Assembly: GCA_921293015.1 (NCBI GenBank)
Contig: OV121091.1
Span: forward strand, 36,564,839-36,628,838
DNA length: 64,000 bases
Source of the DNA: Phorcus lineatus
Lineage: Eukaryota > Mollusca > Gastropoda > Trochida > Trochidae
Reading direction: 5' to 3'
Both the position numbers and the translations under genes were made by a program. Under the pieces are notes generated by a model. It did not search any database, was not told the origin of the DNA, and saw nothing but the letters and a program-made list of their open reading frames with translations. Shown piece by piece: positions 26,701 through 38,286 of this stretch; within the stretch, counting starts at the first letter, position 1, and each line of letters starts with the position of its first letter.

Positions 26701-29700
26701 TAAATCATTGTCTTTGTGAAATTGTTACTGATCTCGGGTTCAAACTGGAGGAAATAAAGAATCTCTATTTATATATAAACCTCTTGGGAGAAATTTCAAC
26801 ATGTATTTCTTAACACAATAGCAATTATAACATGTAGTTTAAACAATTGTGTTAAGTGTGCATGCTGTTATAATGTAGGTTTGTGTTCTTATCTGAAAAG
26901 TGTAACAGCTTTCACATGTTATCAAGAATCCATGCTGTAATGGACTAAGAGAAGAAAGCATTAATGGTAATAGTAAAACGTGTTACCAGTCTTTGTTAAT
27001 GTATCATAATGATCTCTTGTGAAAGGATTTGACAGTGAAATCATCAATATTCTGTTTCAAGTCAAAATCCCATTTGTTGCTTTTGTATGACCAAGCAATG
27101 ATCTAGTGCAGAGCGTTGAGTGTAAGTTTGAATCATGTTGAAAATATATAGAGGATATTATATGGGTTTCCATGCCTTATTATCTTTCCAACATGACTCC
27201 CAAAGGATAAGCGAAGGATTCAGTGATATTGAGGCACTAGTGTTGTTAACATAGTATGTCAAGGACACAAACAGAATATTCTGTTTATTACAGAAGTTGA
27301 AAAACCAAAGAAGATAATCAAAATCAACATACAAGCATAGGCAGATTATGTGCTGTCTATGCATTTTGAATGCAACGTCATAGGTAAACTGTGATGTCAA
27401 AGCATCGTTTTGACATGACATCACAAAAAATTTATAAAGTACCCTAGGGGATCATATGAAAAATATGAACCTTGATATAATTGCCCTCCAAGGTAGTAAT
27501 CAATAAAGTAAAGTTCAATGTTAAAATATCCTTTTTGGTTATGGACGACAATGATATATGGATACACAACTTCTTTATTACACAGTGGCAATGTTTTGAT
27601 AAATCATAAAAGGTTAAAAACGTGTTTTTGATAATTGTCATCAATATTATGCAATCAAGATATTTTCTTGATGAATTTTGTAGCAAATTTTAGTAGAAAT
27701 TACATCAAGTTTGACCTACTAGTAAAGGATTAACAAACTTTGTCTATTTTGTTGCTAAATTCAGGAAGCATTGTGACACAATGGCATGAAAAAACATGGT
27801 GGTATTGTGAGTGTTTCAAACTAGACTTGATGGAGCCTAGGCTTCTTGTCAGATACAGCCCCAAAAAACAGCAGCAGCTAAACATAAGCGTGTGACATGT
27901 GGTAATGGCTTCAAGTGATTCCAGTTTTATAGGATCGGTGGTGTATAACATTGCCTCCTGCTACAGTCAGACCTACATGTAGGTCCCAACTAGAGCCCCA
28001 GTCCAGATTCACTGCTAGGTGGGTAAGGGTGTACCTTCCAGCCGAGTGCTCTATTGTTGTATGATATGGTATGATATTCCAATTGGTTCTCCTTATTAAG
28101 AGATCAATGTTATTGGACTGGGCACTCCTTATCAGAGTCAAAATCAGCTGCAGAGCAATAGTAATGACTCACAGGGCTTAGATTAGTCGTTTTCTCTGTA
28201 CATCATGGCATGAAGAGGGCACCATGCAAGTGTTGAAAGTCTCGACTTCTTTTTTGGAGAATTTAATTGATATGTAGACCCTATTCTCCATATACATTTA
28301 AAGTGGTCAGGAGCATAAATATAAATGAAGCTAATTTAGGTTTAGATCATTTTAGCAGGCTTATATTCTTAAGCTGACAAAGTTCTGACTCAAGGCCATA
28401 ACTGTGGTCTGTTTGGTCTTTTGGAATAAATACTTTAGGAAAGAGACACGAGAGGGCTTGAAGATATTTTTCTTTAACATATATTTTTCCACTATTCTGA
28501 TTGATTAAAAAAAAAAGTTTTGTTGTACAAGCTGCAAGTTCATAGAATCTCATTTGGGTTGATATTTTTATATCAAATGATGAAATTGATATTGTGAAGA
28601 GTAAATATAGACATTAATGAAAATGACAGAAGAGTTGAAGACACTCAGAACAACTTTACATTCTCCTTCTAGAGTAGATAATGATTCAGAGTGCAACATG
28701 TTTTGTTCATTTAGAATCTGGAAAATATTGCTGGTGTGGATCTTGGCATTATGGATGCTTATTAAGACCGAAAGATTGGGAATATTGCATCCAGAGGGAG
28801 GAAAAACACACACAAGTGGCATGATCCTCTTCTTCATTTTTATGCCAGGAACAGGTTTACTCAAAATATGTCACATATCAATCAGATAGCAAACAAATTG
28901 ATCTCCAATTTTATCATCTTTCAAAATAGCTGCAGCAATTTGAGTCGTCGCCTGCAATAACACCTGCCTCGTCTACGAGACTGGGGGGAAAGTTAAACAG
29001 GGAGCTGAGCCAATTTACCAAAGAATATTGCACACTGCTCCATTTCAGTATAGGAAAATATCAGCGTAATCATGTGCTATTTAGCTTATGATTTATCTCC
29101 CCTGGCACTGGAGAAGCAGCTGTTTTCCTTCCCAATAGAGCCAATTACAGAGGGATGTGGTAGAATCGTCTGGAGACATCTGGCTCCAGGAGTCATCAGC
29201 CGTGGCATTACTAGGGCTGCCTCTCTCTACTGTGCATGATTAGTTCTCTCCGCCATCTCTGTTTGTTACTCTTGGATCACAGACCCAAAGACTGCGAGAC
29301 AGACCCACAGACAGATGTCTGCTGTTTTCTTAAGTGCTACAAGCTAGCATCTCAGAGATGCTTTCCTCTCCCATCCTTGCTTGACCTGCTTCACGATCAA
29401 TTCAAGATCAGCTGCAGTCTTTCCAGTAGTGCCTTCCTTACTGTCACATTCCTTCCCTCTATTCATTCGTGCCTTCTGATATTGGTTTCAATTTACTTAT
29501 CATTTACATATCTTTCCAAATACAGTTAGATGCTATCATAATGAATTAGGCTTTCTACAGCATGCTCATTCAGTTCCCTATACCTTCTACTGCTGGCTCC
29601 ATGGTTTCATGGCTCTGAACATTAAGCCACTTGCTTGTCAATTTTATTCACATCTAATGTTTTTGATAAAGATGGTGATTCAAAGTATTGTCTACTGTTG

Positions 29701-32700
29701 ATCCACAGATTACGCAGGTTTAATTGTCTAATTGTCTAATGGTTTGTCTGGTGAGTTAAGTTTGATGCTTTAAAGATACATATGATCCTTTGTAATAAGC
29801 TCATGTATAGTGATAAAATTTCAACATACTGTCTGGGTTTTTGTGTGTGTAAGATATGCCATGTTTCCCTTTATAACTTGATAATGATATTTCTGGTACT
29901 TCTGGTAATGATGGTACTGTTTCCTTCAGAGGTGTTTTGCGGTAAGGCCTATCATTTTTATCTGCCATTTATTACAGCAAGGTGTATGAGATTAATGTTG
30001 AAATATGACAATGCAACATATAGTATATACAGATTTGTAGATAGTGAAAGCTTCCACAGATCAAAAGACCATCAAATCCTGGCTAACTAGCTATTTCCCA
30101 GATCTCAAACTCAAAGCACAGATCTCCATCTGTTCTTGGCGGTTTCAGAAGGTGCAGCAGGTCTTCAAAGCAGTATGTCAGTACAGTTTCTACTTAAACC
30201 TTTTGCTACATGTCCTTAAATACTAGGGGTAAAGTCAGTTGTCAATTCTGCATCTTTCCTTTGTTATCAAGGGTTGATCCCATTAATTTGACCATGCATA
30301 GTGGTTTGTTACTGATTTTTATATACCAGGGCAATCAAGACAAGAGTTAAAGTAATTGTAATTGTTTGAAGCAATAACCTTTATTCTAAAGTGCTAGTAA
30401 CCTTTGTATCAAATGTCTTTCGGCCGTTCTGACCATTTAAAACTTTTCATACAGGCTTGCAACATTTCCGTCATTTTGCTTTATTACATGGGATAAGTTA
30501 ATGTTCAACCTTATGCATAGTGACACTGGTTATATGCCTTTGATAACTTGCTTTTAATTTGTGGAATGTTTTCTAATAACTAACAGAGGGATTAGAAAAT
30601 TAAGTTGTTTTAGTTCTCCTTGAGCTCCAAAGTGACATAAAAGGAGCGTTTTGACATGAGCGATTAGGAGGGAAAGTTATGAGTGAGGTTAAATTTGTCC
30701 GTGAGGATTTTGTATGTATTTAAATGGTTTTCTCAGCTGTGTTTACATCATGCTATGCATGTTGCCGAAACGCTGTACACATGTGCGAGTTAAGAGAGAT
30801 GACTTGTGTGCTTATGTCATCAGCTGTTCCGTGGGTGGCCCTAAGTACTTGATGGTGTCCCATATATCATCTTACACCAGCCAGAAAAACTGATGGACAC
30901 ATTGGCTGTAGCTTACTCTCAACACTTACACTTGTTAATTCCTCAATGGTAATTTGGAGTTGTTTGCAGTAGAACCTATTTCAAGCTCTGTTATTAACAC
31001 TAAATGTACAGGAAGTATGTTTTGTGCAGGCGCTGATATCTCTCACGTCAATACTAAATGTTTAGCTTTTTTTTCAGTTTTAATTGCCATAATTTACCAT
31101 TCTTATATGTGTGTTTTTGTATAAATTTTAAGGTATATTTTGAGACATTTTTTTAACATTTTACTTAGTTGTCAGAATCCGACAGTAGATTTCATCCATA
31201 GATATTCCCGGTTACACTTTTCTAAAATGGATGTTGCATGATACCTTGATATACCAAAATATCTTTTTTTACACGTTACCATTTTTTTAAGGGATTAAGA
31301 TTCTCACGGCTTAGTTTCAGTGATGGATTAACCTACATAGAACTTTTGCGATAGACCTAGAAATGCTCTATTGTGTCTTACTATTTTCAATCGAGATAGT
31401 CTTTCTTTAGGATGGGTATTGCTCCTCATTTAACATTGTGATATAGTAAGTGCTAGCGTGAAGTATTTTGTTTACATCACGTGGTCCTTGGACGCCACTG
31501 GTAGGCAGGTTGACTCGGAAACGCATCAGCAGAGAACATGCAAAATACTGTTTTTGTTCCTTGAGATTAACTTTTTCGTTGTTCACATTGATTTTTAAAA
31601 ACTATAGGGTTCCAATATTTCTTAAAGTATAATAAACGAAACAATTTGAGAACGGTTGAACAATGAAGTTACAGTGCATGCTTAGAGAAAGAGCTGAAAC
31701 CCAAAACTTTTTAAAATTGTGTTTATACATTGATTTTTTCATCATTTTGTAATTCTTTATAAAAAAAACCTTGAGCAAATCAGAACAATTTTTTCATTTC
31801 ATTATGTTTTTGTGAATCGTGATGATGTTGAGAGAAAGAAGATACATGTATTTAGTATTGATATGCTATCCTATGAATGTATATTATAATGTTATTAGTT
31901 TTAGAGGTTTTTGTATTCAAATATTAATCAATTTTATGAAAAATTCAGCTGTCAATTTTGTAAAATGATAAAATCATTTCACAAAAAATGGTTCTTATAC
32001 GTGACTCCCCATCAAACATTTCCATAGTCATCAAATCAGGAATTCAGGCAACAGAGTTAAACTTATATTTGATTGAAGAGGACCGCCTATCCAAGATAGT
32101 TTATTAAATGTCTGAAAATCATTCTTAAATATAAAACAACCAACTTTTTTGATAATAATGAGATAATCAAATCATTGACTGAATTAATTGTCAAAAACTG
32201 GGAATTAAGTATACCTCTTGTAAAATCAAATATTAAACTGAAAAGAGTTTTCAAATGAATATATTTTTTACACCCCCTGAAACTATGAATTTATTAATAA
32301 ATGTGATTTTTTTTACATTGGTTAAAATCAAATATAATCATTACTATGTTTTCTTTTTATTTCATATATTACATTATAAACTTATGCCTCGGAATTTGGA
32401 CGGAAATGTATAATTTTGTGTTTGAGTAGATAAACACATATGCCTACATTTTGTCCCTGGTTATGCATATAGCTCTGACATGAGTTACAAGAATCGAACA
32501 ATGCATTTGCTTTCTTATACTTACGATATTTGTTCATTGTCTGGTCGTATCCATGAAGTAGAAAATAAACGTAAACATCCATGTCAATCCATCAAACCTC
32601 TAATTGTACAAATCTGCAAAAGTGTAAGGCCGATAAATTAACTTGTAAATGTAAGTTTGGACGTTGGACCAGGTATGTCGACAGAGTCTCAGAGATTAGT

Positions 32701-35700
32701 GTATCGATTACCAGTTACTGTCTGCCATGGCTCCTTCCTACAACTGATAAAACGCACATGGTTTGTGATGTAATGTTTGTAAAAAGTTAGCACCAACTTT
32801 ATTGCGATATAGGAAGATCTGTCATTGCCCTACCTGAAGTAATATGGGTGTGGTAGGGTTGCATTGTTACCAAAACAAAAATATTCGTTGGCTTAGGAAG
32901 GTCTGCTTGGAACAATAACATCTTTGTGCCATGGAGTTTTAAGTTTTCAGATTTTGTCTTGACAGCCCTTCAAATATGTGCATGGCAGGGTAGCCACCCT
33001 AAAATTATATACTCAGTTTTATGCTAGGTATCTTTGTATGATTGCTTGTAAGTTTCATTTGCCGTCCAAAACAGGGTGTGTCAGTGGTTCATATGGTATG
33101 ACAGGGTTGAAATTAAAAAAACCCTTACCATTGTTGAAAGGTTTGTAAAATGGTCCATTTATTCATGTTGATGTGGTAAAGAGGATTCAGACCAGCTCAA
33201 ATTCATGTCTGTAGCACAGTTGATAAGCCTCAATATGAACATGAAATTAACTTGTCAGCAATACTGTTGTGTATGACTGAGCTTGTGGAAAGTACAGTCC
33301 TATCATGGTATTTTTTGGTGAAAACAAAATTTAAAGGGACTTTCCACTTCATACGTGTATGTTAAGAGTATTAGTGCATGATGACAACAAAAATCAGTTG
33401 TTACATATTATTGAGAAAACTAAGTATGAGGCAGTGCTAGACAACCTGTCTAGAAGAAGTTAAATGGGGGTAACAACATTGAGATTTAGATTTGACAACA
33501 AGAAAAATGAGAGCACACATTCATTAAAAAAAACTTTATAATTAAAAGTGAAGCCATTTATAGGCGCTAAGGATGTGACAAGCCTTACTACAGAATTACA
33601 AGGCTTTGCTAATTATCCTTATCAAAAACCATTAGTTAATGTTTGAATATCTACCCATTCATATCTACAGTTTATGACTCCCTGCAGCGGGTTTAGCGCA
33701 AAGTGTGGGATATGGCATTGCACAGTGTTCTGTCCGTCCATCCGTACTTAAAAATGGAGTAACTTAAAACTTACGACTGGAGTCTTTTTATATTTTACAT
33801 GTTTGTTCATCGCAATGAAATCCAAACATTTATCTTTTCTTGGCTGTTTTTTCAGTGTCATCCTCCCCGGTGAGTGGCAGCAGGAATGTAACATGTTACT
33901 GTACCAAATGTCCCAACACAAACAACTGCAGCACTCAACACCAGGTAAGGATTTTACTTCGAACTTACAATAGGATCTACAATGTTTTGTTTAGTAGAAT
34001 TGCACCATCTATTCTCTGTTTGAACAAATTAAGGTTTTGATTTCACTTATCCTGTAACAATAGCCTCAGACCTTGATGTCAATTGCTTTTACATCATGAT
34101 GTCATTAGATGGAACCATAATTAGAGATTTCCAATTTAATGTAAATTTAATTGATAAATTCACATTTATTTTCAGCAAGACATTTCTGGCTTAGGCATTT
34201 GAGTAGGCTCAAGCATAATTTGTGTTGCGCCCAATATTATACCTTTCAAACCCTTACCATTCAGCTAGTTCTTAAACTGTAATATTTAAAGGTATGAAAG
34301 GTTATTCATTTCTGAAGTAGTCATTGAGTATTCTCTATCCATTTAAAACATTACTAATAAAGTAAGTAGTGTTATAGTAGGAAAGACAACCAGAAATAAC
34401 ACTTCATTATCCACAGGGTAGAGTTCATTTGGCATGGGATAGAAATGTCATCCTCAACCAAACCATAATTTTATTGCCATTTAAAATTGACCACAAGCAT
34501 ATACAATATGTGAAAATGATAGGATGACCGATGTTATTTTTCATGTGAAGTTGGCAGAAGTCAATGCTCAGGCTACCAGACCATATATCAAGTCTTTTTA
34601 CTCACTTTATTTCCTGTTGCAGTGTTTCACAGCAATAAGCATAGATGGAGGTCAGGAGAAGACTATCTATGGATGCACCGCTAATGTGTTCTCATTGTTC
34701 CAATGTCGGCGTAGCAACAGCAGCAAGGTTGCAATGGAGTGCTGCAACAACTCCAACTTCTGCAACCGTCATCTCCAACCAGTGCTCATCAAACCAGGTG
34801 AAGGTCAGCATTTTACTTATATCTTTCTATGTGTAACTTGTGACACACAGTTTATGAAATATGAAACAAACTGGTTACCCTCTTCTTGCTGATAAAATCA
34901 TGAAGAGTTTTCAGTTACCCAATTTCAACTGCACACAGAGCTGACAAATTTTCAGACTTTTTTTCCAAAAAACATAACATGCTTATTGACATGGTACATT
35001 AGGATGTGCCAAACTGTCATGATTAGCTCAATTACAGGAATCAAACTTTTATCTAGAGGACTATTACTTACAAGGTAGGTCCAAGGCAACCTTGTACAAG
35101 CTTTTATCAAAAGAAATAATCCACGGTGAGTCAGGGGTAAATTGTAAGCAAAGCCTTGAATAGAGATAGCCCAATTCAAACTCTTGGTATTTCAAATCGA
35201 CTTTCTCAATAAATGATTGATATGTTGTATGTTGATGGCCTCAATAATGTTAATACAAGGTGGATTGCTCCTGATTGTCCTTATCAGTTGCATTTAACCT
35301 CATAACTCAAAAGACCTGAAAAGTTAGAGGGCATGGCCATTTGTCTGACATTTGTTAGCCTTCGTCCTTAAGCTTTTAAAATTTTCAACTTCTCCACCAC
35401 AACAGTTGCCTCCACAAAGCTGAAATATTTTAGGGATATACCGTGCCCCTTTGTTCTGATATGTATATTGACAGATTGCATGATATTGTGTATTGAGGTG
35501 ACATTTTCTGTTGCAGAACCTCAAAGCGATGCAGAGATCTTCCTCCACATGCCAGTCATCTTGGCCATCATTGTTCCCATCGTCATTGTGTGCATCCTGA
35601 TCGCCATCATCTTCTTTATATTCCGATGTATCCATCAACGGCGCATGGAGGCCCTGTTTGCAAGAGAGAGGCTACTACTGGAGTATGATGGGATACGTGC

Positions 35701-38286
35701 AGCACAAGTAGGGGAGAGCACTCTGCAGGTATGTATATTCATTCAGAATTCATTTCTTGTATTTAAATTGATGAAATAACTGTATCCAAGAGAGCCTCTG
35801 CATTGGAATTCAGTGACTTGGGGAAACTGTAACCATGTGAAATTAGTATTGTATTTGTGAATTCCGTAAGGACATTAATTATCAAATAAATTGTTCTTAA
35901 GCAAAGCATAGATATGAACTCAGTGATTGATTTGTTTAGAATAAACTAGTATATATGAAGGCCTCTTGCTTATTTGTAAAGTGTTGTGACTATCATCAGG
36001 AGCTGTATGATGAATCCATGACGTCAGGCTCTGGTTCTGGTCTTCCATTCTTGGTTCAACAAACAGTGGCCAGGCAGGTTCGTCTGGACGACTGTATAGG
36101 TAGGTTGCAATATGTTTACAAAGGAGTACCAAATGAATGCTTTAGTCCAATCAATCCACAATGTTTAACTACCGAAAATAATTGAAATAATTGATACAAC
36201 TGTTGAAAGTGTTCTCCCTGCAATGACACTAACATCAGTAATGGTCTCATTTGCTAAGTCTTTGCTATCTTTTGATTGGTTAGACACTCTTACTTTATGT
36301 ATAGTATACTTTTTTGGTATTGATGAATAGAAAAAGCTCATTTACATCAATCGCAAAAGCTTTAAGTATCCAATCATTCAAAAGTACATTTAAGCAATGA
36401 TATATGTGGCAATATATTATAGTGCTGTGGACATTGCTTTCAGGGAAGGGTCGTTATGGTGAAGTTTGGCGAGGCAAATACCATGACGAAGATATTGCTG
36501 TTAAAATCTTCTCATCTCGTGATGAAGCAAGCTGGCTAAGAGAGTCTGAAATATATAACACATGCCTTTTGCGACATGACTATGTCCTCGGCTATTATGC
36601 TTCTGACATGACAAGTCGAAACTCGTGCACCCAGCTGTGGCTGATCACTCACTATCACAAAAATGGTTCCCTGTACGACTATCTCCAGTACAGTGTTCTC
36701 AACCACCAGCAGATGCTAGATCTGGCCCACTCGGCCGCTGCAGGACTCGTCCATCTCCATACAGAGATAGTTGGCAACCATGGCAAACCTGCTATTGCAC
36801 ATAGAGATATCAAATCCAAGAACATTTTAGTGAAAAGCAATGGCACATGCTGTATTGGAGACCTTGGACTGGCGGTCACACACACTCAAGAGGACAATAA
36901 ACTTGACTTAGGTCGCAACAACAAAGTGGGAACAAAACGATACATGGCCCCTGAACTTTTAGCAGAGACCCTCAATCCTGATTTCTTTGACTCCTTTAAG
37001 TGTGTGGATGTGTATGCTTTTGGCCTGGTTCTATGGGAGATCTGCAGGAGGTGTACCACAGGAGGTGAGTTGGTTGTCATTCACTGGTAAGGTCTAACTT
37101 AATTCAGGTATGTAGAAGTGAAGTGTTCTTCATGTATTTTGGTTGTGTGCAATACTTAAAAGTTCTTCACTTTGGCTTTGAGTTGAGGATAAAATGCCTC
37201 TATCCACAATGTTTTTGCTATCTCTCTCCTTCAATAATACTTTCTCCATCAAATTTTATGAATAGAATGTATATATATGAAATGAATACGATGTATTTTT
37301 AGCATTTAAATACATTAACCTAACTTTTTTGGGTGGTCAGTCTACTGAAACTATAACTCATCAACAAGGAGAAAGGTCCAGCATCTACCACTTACTGTGG
37401 ATACACTATCCCAGAATAATCAAGATCTAGCAGGTGAAGGGCTAACTTGTTAAGTGAATGTTGCAGGATTTGCGGAGGAGTATAAGCTGCCTTTCTGGGA
37501 CCAGGTGCCAAGTGATCCAAGCTACGAAGACATGAAGACTGTTGTTGTTACCAACACTCAGAGACCGGTACTCCCTAACAGATGGGCTTCAGATCCTGTA
37601 AGATTTTGTCCTCAATTCCAGTCTAAATAGTTTTTGTATAGCTAAATTTTAAGTTTAACAATTTTCTCTATTTATATAACATGTTTTCTCGCTCTTTTTA
37701 AGAAAGTTATTTATTTTCGAACTTCCCCGGCAAGGCATAACTCTCACCTGCCCCTGAATCAATAGATAATTTGAGCATTCTTCATATTCTCAACTTTACT
37801 TTGGCTCCTCTTTAGCATATTGCAGCTGGTCTTTATAGTCCTACTCTACTCCTGATAGTTTTTAACCTTTAATTCCATTGAGGCTGCTGCACACAAACCA
37901 CAAATTTTGGAGCAATGCAACAGTTCTTAAATCAACCAAAAAATGAAGATGTGAGCCAGGGAGTTGTAGATATAGAATCTAAATGCATTCAAATATTTAC
38001 TTGCAACTTATTTCAAATAAAGATATTTTAACTAGTTAATGGAAAGAACCAAAAGTATTTAATCTTTTGTATAAAAATCATGGAAGGAATGTTTGGTTTT
38101 CAGATCATGATCCAGATTTCGAAAGTGATGAAAGAATGTTGGGCACATAACCCGAGGGCTCGACTACCCATGTTACGAGTCAAGAAAACATTATACGCAA
38201 TGCTGCAGTCAACACAGGTTGAGGAAAAGAGTCTAAAAATTGAAGACCTCAAGCTTATTGAAAAAGAGAAACAAAGCCAGTGTTAA
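14662..38286 (+). CDS. TGF-beta superfamily type I receptor serine/threonine kinase, ALK1/ALK2 (ACVR1, saxophone) class
   Basis: A single-pass membrane receptor kinase that, with a type II receptor, binds BMP/activin-type ligands and phosphorylates receptor SMADs. Coding exons: 14662-14716, 33856-33944, 34623-34797, 35517-35728, 36000-36099, 36444-37064, 37467-37597 and 38104-38286. All donors are GT, all acceptors AG, and every phase joins, giving 1566 nt (521 aa), close to vertebrate ACVR1. Order: signal peptide (1 to about 19), cysteine-rich ligand-binding domain with the CCNNSNFCN box, membrane segment (about 119-143), GS box [10 protein letters not shown] (185-194), and kinase from about 211. 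Kinase landmarks are the glycine loop GKGRYGEV, Lys231, HRD at 330-332, DLG at 350-352 and GTKRYMAPE. The L45-loop motif ASDMTSRNS (263-271) is that of the ALK1/ALK2 group, which signals through SMAD1/5/8. The kinase looks intact. The first exon is assigned by phase and signal-peptide character across a 19 kb intron and is less sure than the rest. Confidence 0.92.
16845..16985. repeat. Hairpin repeat in receptor intron 1
   Basis: The left arm CCAATCTTTAT...TTCAATTCAATACTTAAAGG...GGCCTATAGT pairs with the right arm ACTATAGGCC...CCTTTAAGTATTGAATTGAA...ATAAAGATTGG around a short loop near 16912-16927. The arms are about 55 bp with few mismatches. This fits a very short MITE or a palindromic insertion. 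Confidence 0.7.
19338..19356 (+). repeat. Short (GTAG)n run
   Basis: GCAGGTAGGTAGGTAGGTAAAGG contains three to four GTAG units. It is a minor microsatellite. Confidence 0.6.
23690..24100 (+). repeat. Minisatellite, unit about 89 bp
   Basis: About four and a half diverged copies. Each holds AATGAATAGTTGGATGTTTG, then a GGTTGGTATATAA segment, then ATAGTTGTTGTCATTCAATA. Copy starts fall near 23773, 23861, 23951 and 24043. Confidence 0.7.
24561..24580 (+). repeat. (CT)n microsatellite
   Basis: About nine CT units in a row in receptor intron 1. Confidence 0.85.
28900..29420. promoter_or_regulatory. Candidate intronic enhancer with clustered AGAC/GTCT words
   Basis: A GC-richer block in the receptor's first intron. 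Between 29170 and 29322 there are GTCTGGAGAC, CAGACCC, GCGAGACAGACCC, CACAGACAG and GATGTCTGC: at least six copies of the AGAC/GTCT core bound by SMAD MH1 domains. The core is only four bases, so chance clustering is possible. The interest comes from its location in a gene whose product activates SMADs. Confidence 0.25.
33856..33944 (+). CDS. Receptor exon 2: start of the ligand-binding domain
   Basis: Encodes residues 19-48. It includes the first cysteine cluster [12 protein letters not shown], with an NVT glycosylation sequon just before it. It ends in phase 0 at CAG|GTAAGG. Confidence 0.9.
34623..34797 (+). CDS. Receptor exon 3: rest of the cysteine-rich ectodomain
   Basis: Encodes [10 protein letters not shown]...[13 protein letters not shown]...[13 protein letters not shown], roughly residues 49-106. 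The cysteine pattern and the CC-x4-5-CN box are diagnostic of TGF-beta receptor ectodomains. It has NSS and NNS sequons. Confidence 0.93.
35517..35728 (+). CDS. Receptor exon 4: transmembrane segment and juxtamembrane region
   Basis: A run of about 25 hydrophobic residues ([20 protein letters not shown] and on) is followed by the basic stop-transfer RCIHQRR, then the juxtamembrane helix [18 protein letters not shown]. It ends in phase 0 before GTATGT. Confidence 0.93.
36000..36099 (+). CDS. Receptor exon 5: GS domain
   Basis: Encodes [20 protein letters not shown] and [13 protein letters not shown]. The [10 protein letters not shown] box is the stretch the type II receptor phosphorylates to activate type I receptors, and LPFLVQxTVARQ is typical of the ALK1/ALK2 group. 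Confidence 0.95.
36444..37064 (+). CDS. Receptor exon 6: most of the kinase domain
   Basis: One large exon carries the glycine loop, the catalytic lysine in IAVKIF, the L45 loop, [17 protein letters not shown] and [11 protein letters not shown], as well as [13 protein letters not shown]. No stop codon or missing catalytic residue is seen. Confidence 0.96.
37467..37597 (+). CDS. Receptor exon 7: kinase C-lobe
   Basis: Encodes [20 protein letters not shown], then [19 protein letters not shown], the conserved EDYKxPFYDxVPxDPSFEDM...RPxxPNRW block. GTAAGA donor, phase 0. Confidence 0.94.
38104..38286 (+). CDS. Receptor exon 8: kinase end and C-terminal tail
   Basis: Encodes [20 protein letters not shown], then KKTL, which ends the kinase fold. 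A 26-residue charged tail follows ([20 protein letters not shown], then a final Cys) and the stop TAA. The tail is longer than the short tail of vertebrate ACVR1. Confidence 0.92.
   Translation: MMIQISKVMKECWAHNPRARLPMLRVKKTLYAMLQSTQVEEKSLKIEDLKLIEKEKQSQC

Larger units (their letters stand above)
14717..33855 (+). other. First intron of the receptor gene, 19 kb
   Basis: Flanked by GTACGT and TTTTTTCAG. No coding exon is recognised inside; open frames are under 105 codons and lack domain signatures. It holds a hairpin repeat (16845-16985), an 89-bp minisatellite (23690-24100) and a (CT)n run (24561-24580). Islands of higher GC lie near 19850-20130, 21960-22210, 23020-23480, 26020-26420 and 28900-29420, which are candidates for intronic regulatory elements. 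Confidence 0.6.

Noticed and set aside
34524..34892. 122-codon open frame
   Set aside because: Only its middle part, 34623-34797, is an exon (receptor ectodomain); the ends are intron read-through.
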